From NCBI RefSeq assembly GCF_037300705.1, contig NZ_CP147776.1, positions 496,001-560,000 on the forward strand: a DNA stretch of 64,000 nt, written 5' to 3'. Shown in pieces: positions 1 to 7,959 of the stretch (position 1 is its first letter; every line of letters begins with the position of its first letter). The DNA is from Massilia sp. W12. Lineage in GTDB: Bacteria > Pseudomonadota > Gammaproteobacteria > Burkholderiales > Burkholderiaceae_D. Both the position numbers and the translations under genes were made by a program. The notes beneath the pieces were generated by a model. The model did no database searches and was not told the origin of the DNA. It worked only from the letters and a program-made list of their open reading frames with translations.

Positions 1-3000
1 GGGACTACGATACCGACAAAAAACAGTTTGAGAGCAAAATCATCTGGCCACGTGGATTGACGATGCGGCGCACAGAAAGCTATCTGCACGACCGCAGCGG
101 CAGATTGTTAGAGCGTTTTGTGAATGGGCGGCGGGAAGAGAGCATCACACGCGACAGCGCCAACAACAGCACCATCAGCACCGATGCGCGCGGCTTCAAG
201 ACGGAAGTGCGGCGAAATGAATTTGAACAAGTGGTGGAAATCCGCTACGGCGATAACAGCACAGTCCGGCGCAAATACTCAGCCTCGCATATGCAGTTGC
301 TGGAAGAAGAAGACGAAGCCGGCATCAAAACCCGCTACGAATATGACGCCAAGGGCAATTTACTGAGCAAAACCGAAGCGCTGGACTTACCGGAACAACG
401 TATCACCGAATATGCGCGCAACCCGCAGGGACAGCTCATCAAACTCACACGCAAAGGGCGTACCGAAAGCAATGGGACAGTCACACCGGATGCCGTGCTG
501 CAGATGGAGTATGACGCAGTGGGCCAATTGGCCTTATTGATCGACGCAGAAAACGGCCATTGGCGCTTTAATTACGACCGCGCCGGCAATTTGCGCAGTG
601 TGAGCAACCCGCTGCGCGAGCGCACCAGCTTCACCTACAATAGCGCCGGACTTTTGTTGGAAGTGACGAATGCCCTGAATCATAAAACCAGCTTTGTGTA
701 TGACAAAGTGGGCAATCTGATCAAGCAAACCGATGCGCGCAGCAAAGACTGGCACAGCAAATATGATGGCATGCGACGCCTGGTGCAGCGCATCAACGCA
801 GTCAACGGGGTCAGCAGCCGTCGCTACTGGCACACCGGGCTGGCGCAGGAAGAAGAGGATGAAGACGGGCGCAAACAGCACTATCTGTATGACAATTATC
901 TGCGCCTGATACAGGAAACGGATGATCTCAAGCATCAGACAGAGTACAGCTATTATCTGAACAGCGATCCGGGCCAGGGGCCAGTGTACACGCCGCTGGA
1001 AATTAAATATCCGGGCTACAGCAAAAGCCAGCGCTTTGACGCACGCGAGCGGCTGACCAGCGAAACCATCAAGCAGGGTGACAATCTGCAAAGCAGCAGC
1101 CACACCAGCAGCCGCAGCTACGACAAGCGCGGCCTGCTGCTGACAGAAACCGACCCCTATCAAAAAACCAGCCAACGCAGTTATGACGGACTGGGACAGA
1201 TGACCGTGTATGAAGACAGGCTCAAAGGCAAAACCATGCTGAGCTACGATGCGCGCGGCAATCTGCTGCAAGTGGAAGACGCCCGTGGCAAACAATACCG
1301 CTATGAATACGACCGCAACGATAAAGTGGTGAAAGAAATCCGTCCCCTGGGCCAGGAAATCGCCTACGTCTGGGACGCCGCAGGACGCTTGCAAAGCCGC
1401 ACAGATCCCTTGCGCAATAAAGTTCAATACAGCTGGGATGCGGTGGGGCGCTTGCGTCAAGTCGAGCATATCAGCGCCGCCGGCGAGCTGCGCCGCAGCA
1501 TCACCTTCAGCTACGACGAAGTAGGCAATCTCTTGCAATGGCAAGAGCAGGATCATGCGCGCCAGCAGAGCAGCCAGGCGCAGATGACTTATGACGACGC
1601 CAACCGCAAGCTGTCAGAAACCATCACCTGGCCGAATCAAGTCAGCCAAAGCTATCGCTATGAATACAGCAAAGGCGGCAAAAAGACGGCGCTGGTATGG
1701 CCGGACGGCAGCCGCATCGCCTATGAATACAGCGCGCATGGGCAATTGCAAAGCGTGCAGATTCCCGGCGAAGGCAGTCTGAGCGTGAACGCCTGGAACT
1801 GGCTGCTTCCCGCGAAAAAGACTCTGCCAGGCGGCAGCGTGCAGGAAGCGCGCTATGACGGCATATTGAATTTGCGCGGCCTGCAACTGAAAAATCCAGC
1901 GCAACAAAACGTGCTGAGTTTGGAAAACCGCTATGGCAAAGCGTTTGAATTAACACAGCGCAGCCGCAGCCAGGCCGAAGGCAGTTGGCAGGAAAGCTTC
2001 CAATACGACCATGAACAGCGCCTGACACAAGCTGCGCGCAGCGGCAGCCTGGGCGAAGAAACGCAAAGCTTCACGCTGGATGGCGTAGCCAACCGGACGC
2101 AACATTCACGCACCGAAGGCGCCTGGGAATACGACGCCAACAACCGCTTGCTGCGACGCGGCAGCGGGGCCAACGCCACGCGTTACGACTGGGACGACAA
2201 TGGCGCGCTGCAACGCCGCAGCGAAGGCGGCAATCAGGTGCAGCAATACATCCATGATGAAGAAAACCGTTTAAGCGAAGTACGCGACGGCGCCGGCAAG
2301 CTGATCGCACGTTACGGCTACGACCCGATGCACCGGCGCATCTGGAAAGAACAATTCCGTGACAGACAAGGCAATGCGTTGGGACAGGCGCTGCGCACGC
2401 TGTATCTGTACAACGACGAAGGCCTGCTGGCCGAAAGCACGCAGCCTATCAGCCTGCAAGCCGATGGCAGCGCAGTCAGCACAGGCGAAGTCCAGATTCA
2501 AGCGCAATACGGCGCCGAGCCGGGTACAATGTTCGGCACGGCGTATCAGTTCGCCAAGCTGAAAGCCGGCAACGGCGAAAGCAAATTCGTCTACCTGCAA
2601 AACGACCACCTGGGCGCGCCGATACTGGCGACGGACAAAGAAGGGACGGTGCAGTGGAGCATGCGGGCGGATGTGTTCGGCATGGAAAACCAGGTGTGGA
2701 CGGATGCAGGCCAGGGCGTCAAGCTGAATTTCCGCTTTCCGGGGCAGTATGCGGATGAAGAGACCGGGTTCTTTTATAATTGGCACAGGTATTATGATCC
2801 GGGGGTGGGGAGGTATATTCAGTCTGATCCGATTGGGCTAAAAGGGGGGATGAATACGTATGCTTATGTGGGGGGGAATCCAACCGCATACACTGATACG
2901 TTCGGGTTGTCATTGGATGGGGTTAAGTACGTAATGGGGCAGGTTCGAGGTAGTTTTCCAGAAATCAAACCAAATGGGCCTATTGTTTTGGGGCCAGTGC

Positions 3001-3347
3001 CAGAGGGGGCCGCAGGTCAGACAAGTAATTGGAATGGGACGATTACAATGCCCCCAAACTTTTCCCCGAAGAAATGTTTGTCTCGAAACGAATGGGAAAA
3101 CCTGTTTTATACGTTATTCCACGAAGGTATGCACAGTACAGATGACTTCATTACTAGAGTAACTACAACAAATAGCGAGAATGATGAGCATCACCAGAAA
3201 ATTCATCGTCGAGAAGCATTTGAGAAAATGCGGCCAAAAGGACAGCAAAAGCCAATGTGGGGAAAACCGCGCGCGACACCTGTAAATGAAAATCAACTCT
3301 ACGAAGAATATGTGAAAAATTCGCCTGATTGCAAATGCCAAAAATAA
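1..3347 (+). CDS. RHS repeat protein, module A (5' end outside window), HExxH tip
   Basis: The reading frame is open from base 3, so the gene starts left of the window; about 1115 residues are visible. They consist of YD repeats (many GxxxxxxYDxxG units), then the RHS core end with [30 protein letters not shown] and NTYAYVGGNP. The toxin tip follows from about base 2905. It contains FHEGMHSTDD, an HExxH metallopeptidase-type motif, then a charged helical tail ending in CKC plus two residues. RHS cores form a shell that encloses a C-terminal toxin; here I infer a zinc peptidase-like toxin from HExxH alone. The core is GC-rich and the tip AT-rich, the usual sign of tip exchange. The stop overlaps the start of the next gene by 13 nt, a toxin-immunity arrangement. 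The RHS identity is certain; the tip activity is tentative. Confidence 0.9.
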   Translation, partial: DYDTDKKQFESKIIWPRGLTMRRTESYLHDRSGRLLERFVNGRREESITRDSANNSTISTDARGFKTEVRRNEFEQVVEIRYGDNSTVRRKYSASHMQLLEEEDEAGIKTRYEYDAKGNLLSKTEALDLPEQRITEYARNPQGQLIKLTRKGRTESNGTVTPDAVLQMEYDAVGQLALLIDAENGHWRFNYDRAGNLRSVSNPLRERTSFTYNSAGLLLEVTNALNHKTSFVYDKVGNLIKQTDARSKDWHSKYDGMRRLVQRINAVNGVSSRRYWHTGLAQEEEDEDGRKQHYLYDNYLRLIQETDDLKHQTEYSYYLNSDPGQGPVYTPLEIKYPGYSKSQRFDARERLTSETIKQGDNLQSSSHTSSRSYDKRGLLLTETDPYQKTSQRSYDGLGQMTVYEDRLKGKTMLSYDARGNLLQVEDARGKQYRYEYDRNDKVVKEIRPLGQEIAYVWDAAGRLQSRTDPLRNKVQYSWDAVGRLRQVEHISAAGELRRSITFSYDEVGNLLQWQEQDHARQQSSQAQMTYDDANRKLSETITWPNQVSQSYRYEYSKGGKKTALVWPDGSRIAYEYSAHGQLQSVQIPGEGSLSVNAWNWLLPAKKTLPGGSVQEARYDGILNLRGLQLKNPAQQNVLSLENRYGKAFELTQRSRSQAEGSWQESFQYDHEQRLTQAARSGSLGEETQSFTLDGVANRTQHSRTEGAWEYDANNRLLRRGSGANATRYDWDDNGALQRRSEGGNQVQQYIHDEENRLSEVRDGAGKLIARYGYDPMHRRIWKEQFRDRQGNALGQALRTLYLYNDEGLLAESTQPISLQADGSAVSTGEVQIQAQYGAEPGTMFGTAYQFAKLKAGNGESKFVYLQNDHLGAPILATDKEGTVQWSMRADVFGMENQVWTDAGQGVKLNFRFPGQYADEETGFFYNWHRYYDPGVGRYIQSDPIGLKGGMNTYAYVGGNPTAYTDTFGLSLDGVKYVMGQVRGSFPEIKPNGPIVLGPVPEGAAGQTSNWNGTITMPPNFSPKKCLSRNEWENLFYTLFHEGMHSTDDFITRVTTTNSENDEHHQKIHRREAFEKMRPKGQQKPMWGKPRATPVNENQLYEEYVKNSPDCKCQK

Positions 3348-3715
3348 ACTTCCACAAGCGATTTTTTTATTGGTTCGTTGTCGCTTCGATTACGCTACCT
3401 TTGACATGGCTCGTTTGGTTATATTTCCATCCGTTGGATTCTGACGTAGAGTCAACAAAGCGCTCGCAAACGCGCGTGGTCTTAGATATCACTGGAGTCT
3501 CTTTGAATGCCTGGATTAAAGAAAATGGCAGAGCTCCTAATATCTCTGAAGGGCTTAGCGTACTGCAATTCAAGACTTATCCTGTTAGAGATGGATGGGG
3601 GAGACCATTAATTTACAAACCGGATTTTTTGCTAAAAAAGCAGCAATTCTATTTGTATTCGACTGGCCCCAATGGGATAGATGATGGTGGAGAAGACGAC
3701 GACATACGGTTTTGA
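3335..3715 (+). CDS. Putative immunity protein, membrane-anchored with GspG-like C-terminus
   Basis: A 126-residue protein overlaps the RHS-A stop. I prefer ATG at 3335; a TTG two codons earlier is also in frame. One N-terminal membrane helix (about residues 9-31) precedes a soluble domain. The C-terminal half carries DGWGRPLIY and then YSTGPNGIDDGGEDDDI, closely resembling the end of major pseudopilins (type II secretion GspG), where acidic residues bind calcium. There is no type II secretion gene nearby, and no typical prepilin cleavage site (G followed by FxxxE) at the helix. The position directly after an RHS tip makes it the candidate immunity protein of module A. The pseudopilin resemblance is seen in the sequence; the immunity role is inferred from context. 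Confidence 0.7.
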   Translation: MPKINFHKRFFYWFVVASITLPLTWLVWLYFHPLDSDVESTKRSQTRVVLDITGVSLNAWIKENGRAPNISEGLSVLQFKTYPVRDGWGRPLIYKPDFLLKKQQFYLYSTGPNGIDDGGEDDDIRF

Positions 3716-3723
3716 ATAAGAGC

Positions 3724-3762
3724 AGCCCCGCTCTCGGCTACGCCGGTCGCGGGGCTTTCTTC
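3724..3762 (+). terminator. Rho-independent terminator after module A
   Basis: AGCCCCGC at 3724-3731 pairs with GCGGGGCT at 3749-3756, followed by a T-rich run. The hairpin ends the RHS-A/immunity transcript. Hairpins with the same stem theme follow the immunity genes of other modules. Confidence 0.75.
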
Positions 3763-3771
3763 ATGTGAGGC

Positions 3772-3987
3772 TCAGCGTTTCTTGCGCTGCTTGGCCGTGG
3801 TCTGATGCGCTTGCCGGCTCTTGGCCAGAATGTCATCAATCAGCGCCACCATTTGCGTGCGCTCGGTCGGCGTGAGTTCGGCAATCAATTGCGTGAGTCT
3901 GCTTGCAAAATCGTTGTGCGCGCTGTGGTGGCGGTGCGGGCATTGGGCGCAGGGTTGCGCGGGCGCTGCTGGCGTGGCGTGTGTCAT
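3772..3987 (-). CDS. Small Cys/His-rich basic protein, copy 1
   Basis: A 71-residue protein on the strand opposite to RHS. The N-terminus is proline/alanine-rich and holds CAQCPHRHH, a possible small metal site. The middle is a predicted helix with LTPTERTQMVALIDDIL, and the end is strongly basic (QRKKR). AAAGGAAA lies six bases before the ATG. Two more complete copies (7380-7607 and 31597-31824) keep the helical core while the N-terminus and tail vary, so this is a real gene family rather than an antisense artefact. I do not recognise a named family. Copies always sit between an RHS module terminator and a degenerate SymE-like gene. The charged tail would suit nucleic acid binding, but that is speculation. 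Confidence 0.65.
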   Translation of the reverse strand: MTHATPAAPAQPCAQCPHRHHSAHNDFASRLTQLIAELTPTERTQMVALIDDILAKSRQAHQTTAKQRKKR

Positions 3988-4028
3988 GATGGTTTCCTTT
4001 CGCGTAGATTGTCTTTCTCTATTTCTTT

Positions 4029-4064
4029 AAAAAAGCATCCCCATCCCCCGGCTGGCGCCGGGGG
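4029..4064 (-). terminator. Minus-strand terminator of the SymE-like gene, cassette 1
   Basis: CCCCCGGC (4045-4052) pairs with GCCGGGGG (4057-4064) around a TGGC loop. On the minus strand it is followed by a T6 run (complement of 4029-4034). It separates the SymE-like gene from the small basic protein gene. Confidence 0.6.
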
Positions 4065-4116
4065 GGGGAATCTGCTTCTTTCTTCGCCGCTTGGTTTGCA
4101 GCTAAAAGAAAAAGCG

Positions 4117-4348
4117 TTACGAGGCGCCAGCGCGCTGAGCTGGCAGCGCAGGGGTAATCACCAGCTCGGAGCTTGCGCTCGCCCACTTTCACCAGTACGC
4201 GCACGCCCTGCGCAAAACCTGCATCTTCCAACCCCAGCCGGCCAAGCGCAGCATGGTGTGAATGCCGCTGATGGAGCGCGGCACCGTCAATTGGTTTTCC
4301 GGCTTGGGTTGGATGCGGTTGCGGGTGTTGTGTGGCCGGCTTAGCCAT
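4117..4348 (-). pseudogene. Degenerate SymE-like toxin gene, copy 1
   Basis: The reading that starts [10 protein letters not shown] contains LGLEDAGFAQGVRVLVKV and ERKLVI, resembling the C-terminal half of SymE-family toxins. The preceding SymE-like segment ([18 protein letters not shown]) lies in another frame, which suggests one lost C in GGCCGG-CTGGGG; the same base is missing in all three copies. This copy has an additional 7-bp duplication near 4172 that shifts the end of the frame. The start codon is the complement of the first RHS-B core codons, so any original promoter has been replaced by RHS DNA. The assignment rests on motif resemblance only. Confidence 0.5.
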
Positions 4349-6529
4349 AAAACCAGCTTTGCGTATGACAAAGTGGGCAATCTGATCAAGCAAACCGATG
4401 CGCGCAGCAAAGACTGGCACAGCAAATATGATGGCATGCGACGCCTGGTGCAGCGCATCAACGCAGTCAACGGGGTCAGCAGCCGTCGCTACTGGCACAC
4501 CGGGCTGGCGCAGGAAGAAGAGGATGAAGACGGGCGCAAACAGCACTATCTGTATGACAATTATCTGCGCCTGATACAGGAAACGGATGATCTCAAGCAT
4601 CAGACAGAGTACAGCTATTATCTGAACAGCGATCCGGGCCAGGGGCCAGTGTACACGCCGCTGGAAATTAAATATCCGGGCTACAGCAAAAGCCAGCGCT
4701 TTGACGCACGCGAGCGGCTGACCAGCGAAACCATCAAGCAGGGTGACAATCTGCAAAGCAGCAGCCACACCAGCAGCCACACCAGCAGCCGCAGCTACGA
4801 CAAGCGCGGCCTGCTGCTGACAGAAACCGACCCCTATCAAAAAACCAGCCAACGCAGTTATGACGGACTGGGACAGATGACCGTGTATGAAGACAGGCTC
4901 AAAGGCAAAACCATCCTGAGCTACGATGCGCGCGGCAATCTGCTGCAAGTGGAAGACGCCCGTGGCAAACAATACCGCTATGAATACGACCGCAACGATA
5001 AAGTGGTGAAAGAAATCCGTCCCCTGGGCCAGGAAATCGCCTACGTCTGGGACGCCGCAGGACGCTTGCAAAGCCGGACAGATCCCTTGCGCAATAAAGT
5101 TCAATACAGCTGGGATGCGGTGGGGCGCTTGCGTCAAGTCGAGCATATCAGCGCCGCCGGCGAGCTGCGCCGCAGCATCACCTTCAGCTACGACGAAGTA
5201 GGCAATCTCTTGCAATGGCAAGAGCAGGATCATGCGCGCCAGCAGAGCAGCCAGGCGCAGATGACTTATGACGACGCCAACCGCAAGCTGTCAGAAACCA
5301 TCACCTGGCCGAATCAAGTCAGCCAAAGCTATCGCTACGAATACAGCAAAGGCGGCAAAAAGACGGCGCTGGTATGGCCGGACGGCAGCCGCATCGCCTA
5401 TGAATACAGCGCGCATGGGCAATTGCAAAGCGTACAGATTCCCGGCGAAGGCAGTCTGAGCGTGAACGCCTGGAACTGGCTGCTTCCCGCGAAAAAAACC
5501 TTGCCCGGCGGCAGCGTGCAAGAAGCGCGCTATGACGGCATCTTGAATTTGCGCGGACTGCAGCTGAAAAATCCGTCCCAACAAAGCGTGCTGAGTTTGG
5601 AAAACAGCTATGGCAAAGCGTTTGAATTAAAGCAGCGCAGCCGCAGCCAGGCCGAAGGCAGTTGGCAGGAAAGCTTCCAATACGACGCTGAAAACCGCCT
5701 GACGCAAGCTGCGCGCAGCGGCAGCCTGGGCGAAGAAACGCAAACTTTTACGCTGGACGCCGTCGCCAACCGCATCCAGCATTCCCGCACAGCCGGCGAG
5801 TGGGAATACGACGCCAACAACCGCCTGCTGCGCCGCGGCAATGGCGCCAACGCCACGCACTACGACTGGGACGACAACGGGGCCCTGCAACGTCGCAGCG
5901 AAGCCGGCAATCAAGTGCAGCAATTCATCTACGACGCCGAAAACCGCTTGAGCGAAGTACGCGACGACGCCGGCAATCTGATCGCCCGCTATGGCTACGA
6001 CCCGATGCACCGGCGCATCTGGAAAGAACAATTCCGTGACAGACAAGGCAATGCGTTGGGACAGGCGCTGCGCACGCTGTATCTGTACAACGATGAAGGC
6101 CTGCTGGCCGAAAGCACGCAGCCTATCAGCCTGCAAGCCGATGGCAGCGCAGTCAGCACAGGCGAAGTCCAGATTCAAGCGCAATACGGCGCCGAGCCGG
6201 GTACAATGTTCGGCACGTCATATCAGTTCGCCAAGCTGAACAAGGGCAACGGCGAAAGCAAATTCGTCTACCTGCAAAACGACCACCTGGGCGCGCCGAT
6301 ACTGGCGACGGACAAAGAAGGGACGGTGCAGTGGAGCATGCGGGCGGATGTGTTCGGCATGGAAAACCAGGTGTGGACGGGTGCAAGCCAGGGGGGCAAG
6401 CTGAACTTGCGGTTTCCGGGGCAGTATGCGGATGAGGAGACCGGGTTCTTTTATAATTGGCACAGGTATTATGATCCGGGGGGGGGAGGTATATCCAGTC
6501 CGATCCGATTGGGCTCAAAGGGGGGATGA
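4262..6529 (+). CDS. RHS core fragment, module B, ends at a frame break
   Basis: RHS homology begins at 4346 ([12 protein letters not shown]), deep inside the core. The 28 codons before it read through the antisense of the SymE-like gene, so the ATG at 4262 is only the first available start and has no clear ribosome site. From 4346 the protein follows RHS-A closely, with a 12-bp tandem duplication giving [10 protein letters not shown] near 4770. It diverges from the other copies between about 5570 and 5990 (for example [13 protein letters not shown]). At 6478-6486 the sequence is G9 where other modules have G5-T-G4. The lost base shifts the frame, and translation stops 14 codons later, before the toxin tip. 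This is an orphan module without the RHS N-terminus and probably silent as written. Confidence 0.8.
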   Translation: MPLMERGTVNWFSGLGWMRLRVLCGRLSHKTSFAYDKVGNLIKQTDARSKDWHSKYDGMRRLVQRINAVNGVSSRRYWHTGLAQEEEDEDGRKQHYLYDNYLRLIQETDDLKHQTEYSYYLNSDPGQGPVYTPLEIKYPGYSKSQRFDARERLTSETIKQGDNLQSSSHTSSHTSSRSYDKRGLLLTETDPYQKTSQRSYDGLGQMTVYEDRLKGKTILSYDARGNLLQVEDARGKQYRYEYDRNDKVVKEIRPLGQEIAYVWDAAGRLQSRTDPLRNKVQYSWDAVGRLRQVEHISAAGELRRSITFSYDEVGNLLQWQEQDHARQQSSQAQMTYDDANRKLSETITWPNQVSQSYRYEYSKGGKKTALVWPDGSRIAYEYSAHGQLQSVQIPGEGSLSVNAWNWLLPAKKTLPGGSVQEARYDGILNLRGLQLKNPSQQSVLSLENSYGKAFELKQRSRSQAEGSWQESFQYDAENRLTQAARSGSLGEETQTFTLDAVANRIQHSRTAGEWEYDANNRLLRRGNGANATHYDWDDNGALQRRSEAGNQVQQFIYDAENRLSEVRDDAGNLIARYGYDPMHRRIWKEQFRDRQGNALGQALRTLYLYNDEGLLAESTQPISLQADGSAVSTGEVQIQAQYGAEPGTMFGTSYQFAKLNKGNGESKFVYLQNDHLGAPILATDKEGTVQWSMRADVFGMENQVWTGASQGGKLNLRFPGQYADEETGFFYNWHRYYDPGGGGISSPIRLGSKGG

Positions 6530-7038
6530 ATACGTATGCGTATGTGCATGGGAATCCGGTTTCGTTTACCGACCCAAAAGGCTTATGGGTTAACATCGCA
6601 GCAGGTGCGGTGATCGGTGGAGTAGGTAATTTCGGATATCAGGTTTGGAAAAACAGTGGAAATTTGAAATGTGTTGACTGGGGAGATGTTGCCGAATGGG
6701 CCGCTATTGGCGGCTTGGCGGGTGCGCTTGTACCTGAAGGCCTTATTGCCCGTGGCGGGATGCAAACAGTTACACGATGGGGGCCGCCAGGTAAATGGGT
6801 TATGACTGGTGGAAGCTCTTGGCGCAACTGGTTATTTGCAGGAGGTCCAGAGTTGGGCTATCCAATGTCAACAGCTGTAACCACACAAATTCCTGCAAGC
6901 TCCTTGGCATGGCCTGCCGGTTGGGAAGTCATAAAGGGGATAGTTGGGCAGCGTGTTATTGTCGGAGGAGCTGCAATTGGTGGAGCTGGTACTGCTAATG
7001 CAGCAACTGGAAATGCGGAATCATGTGGGTGTAAATGA
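6487..7038 (+). CDS. RHS-B core end and C-terminal tip, out of frame with its core
   Basis: After the G9 tract the correct RHS frame resumes with the DPIGLKGG and [10 protein letters not shown] motifs and FTDPKGL, then a tip of about 150 residues. The first ATG in this frame is at 6526. The tip is glycine-rich and hydrophobic ([15 protein letters not shown], later [16 protein letters not shown]), suggesting membrane-inserting segments, and it ends in SCGCK. I do not recognise a catalytic motif. A pore-forming or membrane-acting toxin is possible. The stop overlaps the next gene by 4 nt (ATGA), typical of an effector-immunity pair. Confidence 0.7.
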   Translation, partial: RYIQSDPIGLKGGMNTYAYVHGNPVSFTDPKGLWVNIAAGAVIGGVGNFGYQVWKNSGNLKCVDWGDVAEWAAIGGLAGALVPEGLIARGGMQTVTRWGPPGKWVMTGGSSWRNWLFAGGPELGYPMSTAVTTQIPASSLAWPAGWEVIKGIVGQRVIVGGAAIGGAGTANAATGNAESCGCK

Positions 7039-7316
7039 TTTTTAAGATATTATTAATTTTGGTTGCGGTAGGTATTTTTCTTGATGTGGTTACCTGCTTT
7101 TTGTTTATGCGCCGTAACCGAACTGGGAAAGGGCCGTCAGGGTTACCTTTCTTAACATTAATCGCCTTCTACCTGCTTCCATTGCTCATCACCAAGCAAT
7201 CAGTTTTTACATCGATTGTTTGGTTTGATTGCTTTATTCTCACATGCGTACATGTTTTTTTGGTATTACTTGTGCCGATATTGCATAAAAAAATATACGC
7301 TGGCAATTGGTATTGA
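7035..7316 (+). CDS. Putative immunity protein, three-helix membrane protein (module B)
   Basis: A 93-residue protein that is almost wholly hydrophobic, with about three membrane helices (residues 2-24, 36-55 and 62-83) separated by short basic loops (MRRNRTGKG). Its ATG overlaps the stop of the RHS-B tip. An inner-membrane immunity protein fits a membrane-acting tip. There is no recognisable family. A perfect hairpin terminator follows 10 bases after the stop, closing the module. Confidence 0.65.
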   Translation: MIFKILLILVAVGIFLDVVTCFLFMRRNRTGKGPSGLPFLTLIAFYLLPLLITKQSVFTSIVWFDCFILTCVHVFLVLLVPILHKKIYAGNWY

Positions 7317-7325
7317 AGGCGGGAT

Positions 7326-7370
7326 GAAGAAAGCCCCTCACCCGGCGTAGCCGGATGAGGGGCTTTCTTC
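7326..7370 (+). terminator. Bidirectional terminator after module B
   Basis: A 15-bp perfect stem (7326-7340 with 7356-7370; arms carry AAGCCCCTCA and TGAGGGGCTT) with A-rich and T-rich flanks. It can stop the plus-strand module transcript and also the minus-strand small gene transcript. Confidence 0.8.
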
Positions 7371-7379
7371 ATGCATGGC

Positions 7380-7607
7380 TCAGCGTTTCTTGCGGCGCTG
7401 GTCTTTCTGCTTGGCCGTGGCGCTGTTTGCCTGCCGGCTCTTGGCCAAAATGTCATCAATCAACGCCACCATTTGCGTGCGCTCAGTCGGCGTGAGTTCG
7501 GCAATCAATTGCGTGAGCTGGCTTGCAAAATCGTTGTGCGTGCTGTGGTGGCGGTGCGGGCATTGGGCGCAGGGTTGCGCGGGCGCTGCTGGCGTGGCGT
7601 GTGTCAT
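7380..7607 (-). CDS. Small Cys/His-rich basic protein, copy 2
   Basis: A 75-residue homologue of the 3772-3987 product. CAQCPHRHH and the helical core are the same. The tail is longer (KQKDQRRKKR) and the substitutions are mostly conservative. The same AAAGGAAA ribosome site precedes the ATG. It lies between the module B terminator and the second SymE-like remnant, in the same cassette order as copy 1. Confidence 0.65.
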   Translation of the reverse strand: MTHATPAAPAQPCAQCPHRHHSTHNDFASQLTQLIAELTPTERTQMVALIDDILAKSRQANSATAKQKDQRRKKR

Positions 7608-7648
7608 GATGGTTTCCTTTCGCGTAGATTGTCTTTCTCTATTTCTTT

Positions 7649-7684
7649 AAAAAAGCATCCCCATCCCCCGGCTGGCGCCGGGGG
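7649..7684 (-). terminator. Minus-strand terminator, cassette 2
   Basis: Same hairpin as in cassette 1: CCCCCGGC/GCCGGGGG with a TGGC loop, and a T6 run on the minus strand. It ends the SymE-like gene upstream of the small protein gene. Confidence 0.6.
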
Positions 7685-7734
7685 GGAATCTGCTTCTTTC
7701 TTCGCCGCTTGGTTTGCAGCTAAAAGAAAAAGCG

Positions 7735-7959
7735 TTACGAGGCGCCAGCGCGCTGAGCTGGCAGCGCAGGGGTAATCACCAGCTTGCGCTCGCCCACTTT
7801 CACCAGTACGCGCACGCCCTGCGCAAAACCTGCATCTTCCAGCCCCAGCCGGCCAAGCGCAGCATGGTGTGAATGCCGCTGATGGAGCGCGGCACCGTCA
7901 ATTGGTTTTCCGGCTTGGGTTGGATGCGGTTGCGGGTGTTGTGTGGCCGGCTTAGCCAT
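7735..7959 (-). pseudogene. Degenerate SymE-like gene, copy 2
   Basis: An uninterrupted 74-residue frame beginning [10 protein letters not shown] and carrying GRLGLEDAGFAQGVRV and KLVITP. The segment matching the SymE N-terminal half ([17 protein letters not shown]) is in a different frame, as in the other two copies, so the gene is probably non-functional even though the frame is open. The 7-bp insertion of copy 1 is absent. The start codon overlaps the first codons of the RHS-C core on the other strand, and no good ribosome site is visible in the RHS antisense before it. Confidence 0.5.

Noticed and set aside
4760-4790. Short tandem repeats in RHS core (CACACCAGCAGC) as a CRISPR-like array
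   Set aside because: Only two units, inside coding sequence, with no spacers. No CRISPR array, tRNA or rRNA was seen in the window.
4019-5233. Very long minus-strand open frames opposite RHS cores (also near 534-1556, 7735-9120, 20860-22170, 28784-29671 and 31952-33343)
   Set aside because: They are antisense shadows caused by the codon bias of the repeated core. They have no ribosome sites, and only their ends (SymE-like remnants) have independent support.
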